NCBI RefSeq assembly: GCF_019890615.1
Contig: NZ_JAINVZ010000006.1
Location: 240,475-304,474 of the forward strand
DNA: 64,000 nt
Direction: 5' to 3'
Source: Streptantibioticus parmotrematis
Lineage (GTDB): Bacteria > Actinomycetota > Actinomycetes > Streptomycetales > Streptomycetaceae
The notes beneath the pieces were generated by a model. That model had not been told where the DNA came from, ran no database searches, and worked only from the letters and a program-made list of their open reading frames with translations. The position numbers and the translations under genes were made by a program. Numbering within the stretch: position 1 is the first letter of the stretch; each line of letters opens with the position of its first letter. This document shows positions 63,844 to 64,000 of this stretch, piece by piece.

Positions 63844-64000
63844 TGCTCGCGGTGCCCCCTGGCGAGCCCCCGCCCCGGCACGCGATTTGCCTCGCGTCCG
63901 CCCCCTCCAGTACGTTGTCGCAACCGCCTCGACGAGCCGCACGGAAACGTGTGTGCCGGTGAGGTCGGTAAAACCCCGGCGGTAAATCGGATCGGAAATG

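Noticed and set aside
63844..64000. Possible riboswitch at the window end
   Set aside because: I could not match a known riboswitch core, and the sequence is cut by the window boundary.

Overview
The window is high-GC actinomycete DNA, almost certainly from Streptomyces or a close relative. The pointers are the third-position GC bias, frequent GTG starts, an nsdA-type regulator, a conservon (cvnABC...cvnD), DUF397 and Rv1733c-family proteins, and a crr-ptsI pair preceded by a DasR-type dre site. I saw no tRNA, rRNA, CRISPR array, transposase, integrase or phage gene. It reads as chromosomal core-to-accessory DNA.

Layout. 0-9.5 kb: a beta-helix/AAA+ fusion protein, an Rv1733c-type membrane protein, a MOSC protein, a DUF6643 protein, a two-domain TerD protein, an HpnB-like glycosyltransferase, an Asp/Glu racemase-family protein and a small membrane protein. 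9.5-20.6 kb: a NUDIX hydrolase, 3-hydroxybutyrate dehydrogenase, the PTS-dependent dihydroxyacetone kinase operon dhaKLM, an MpaB-family oxygenase, a Ser/Thr kinase, DUF397, a large secreted amidase and an APH-like kinase. 20.9-25.9 kb: an NsdA-like regulator, a PAS-PP2C phosphatase and a HEAT-repeat protein.

25.9-35.5 kb is a coherent 5-oxoproline (pyroglutamate) locus: OplAH, PxpABC, a GntR/FCD regulator, the DUF969-DUF979 membrane pair and pyroglutamyl peptidase. Pcp would release 5-oxoproline from peptides, the membrane pair would plausibly move it or its peptides, and the two 5-oxoprolinases would convert it to glutamate. The same 16-bp palindromic motif sits exactly in the -35/-10 spacer of both outward promoters (pxpA and DUF969), which makes a compact GntR regulon.

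35.6-42.8 kb is a three-gene MukF/MukE/MukB-like (MksFEB/JetABC-like) SMC operon with no JetD/MksG nuclease. 43.7-50.4 kb is a conservon split by a GH3 beta-glucosidase gene that is bounded by strong hairpins on both sides. 50.7-55.7 kb is a tightly coupled five-gene operon: an NrtR-type NUDIX regulator, a J-domain/pseudokinase, a VWA protein, a divergent adenylosuccinate-synthetase paralogue and a zinc-ribbon NUDIX hydrolase. This and the SMC operon are my best candidates for an undescribed system. 55.7-64 kb: a GH31 glucosidase, acetoacetyl-CoA synthetase, an unknown protein, and ptsI and crr. EI (PtsI) could also feed phosphate to DhaM, which here has only the EIIA domain.

Several genes have a TANNNT -10 box 6-7 nt before the start codon, so leaderless transcripts are likely. 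Short exact tandem repeats recur in several intergenic regions.
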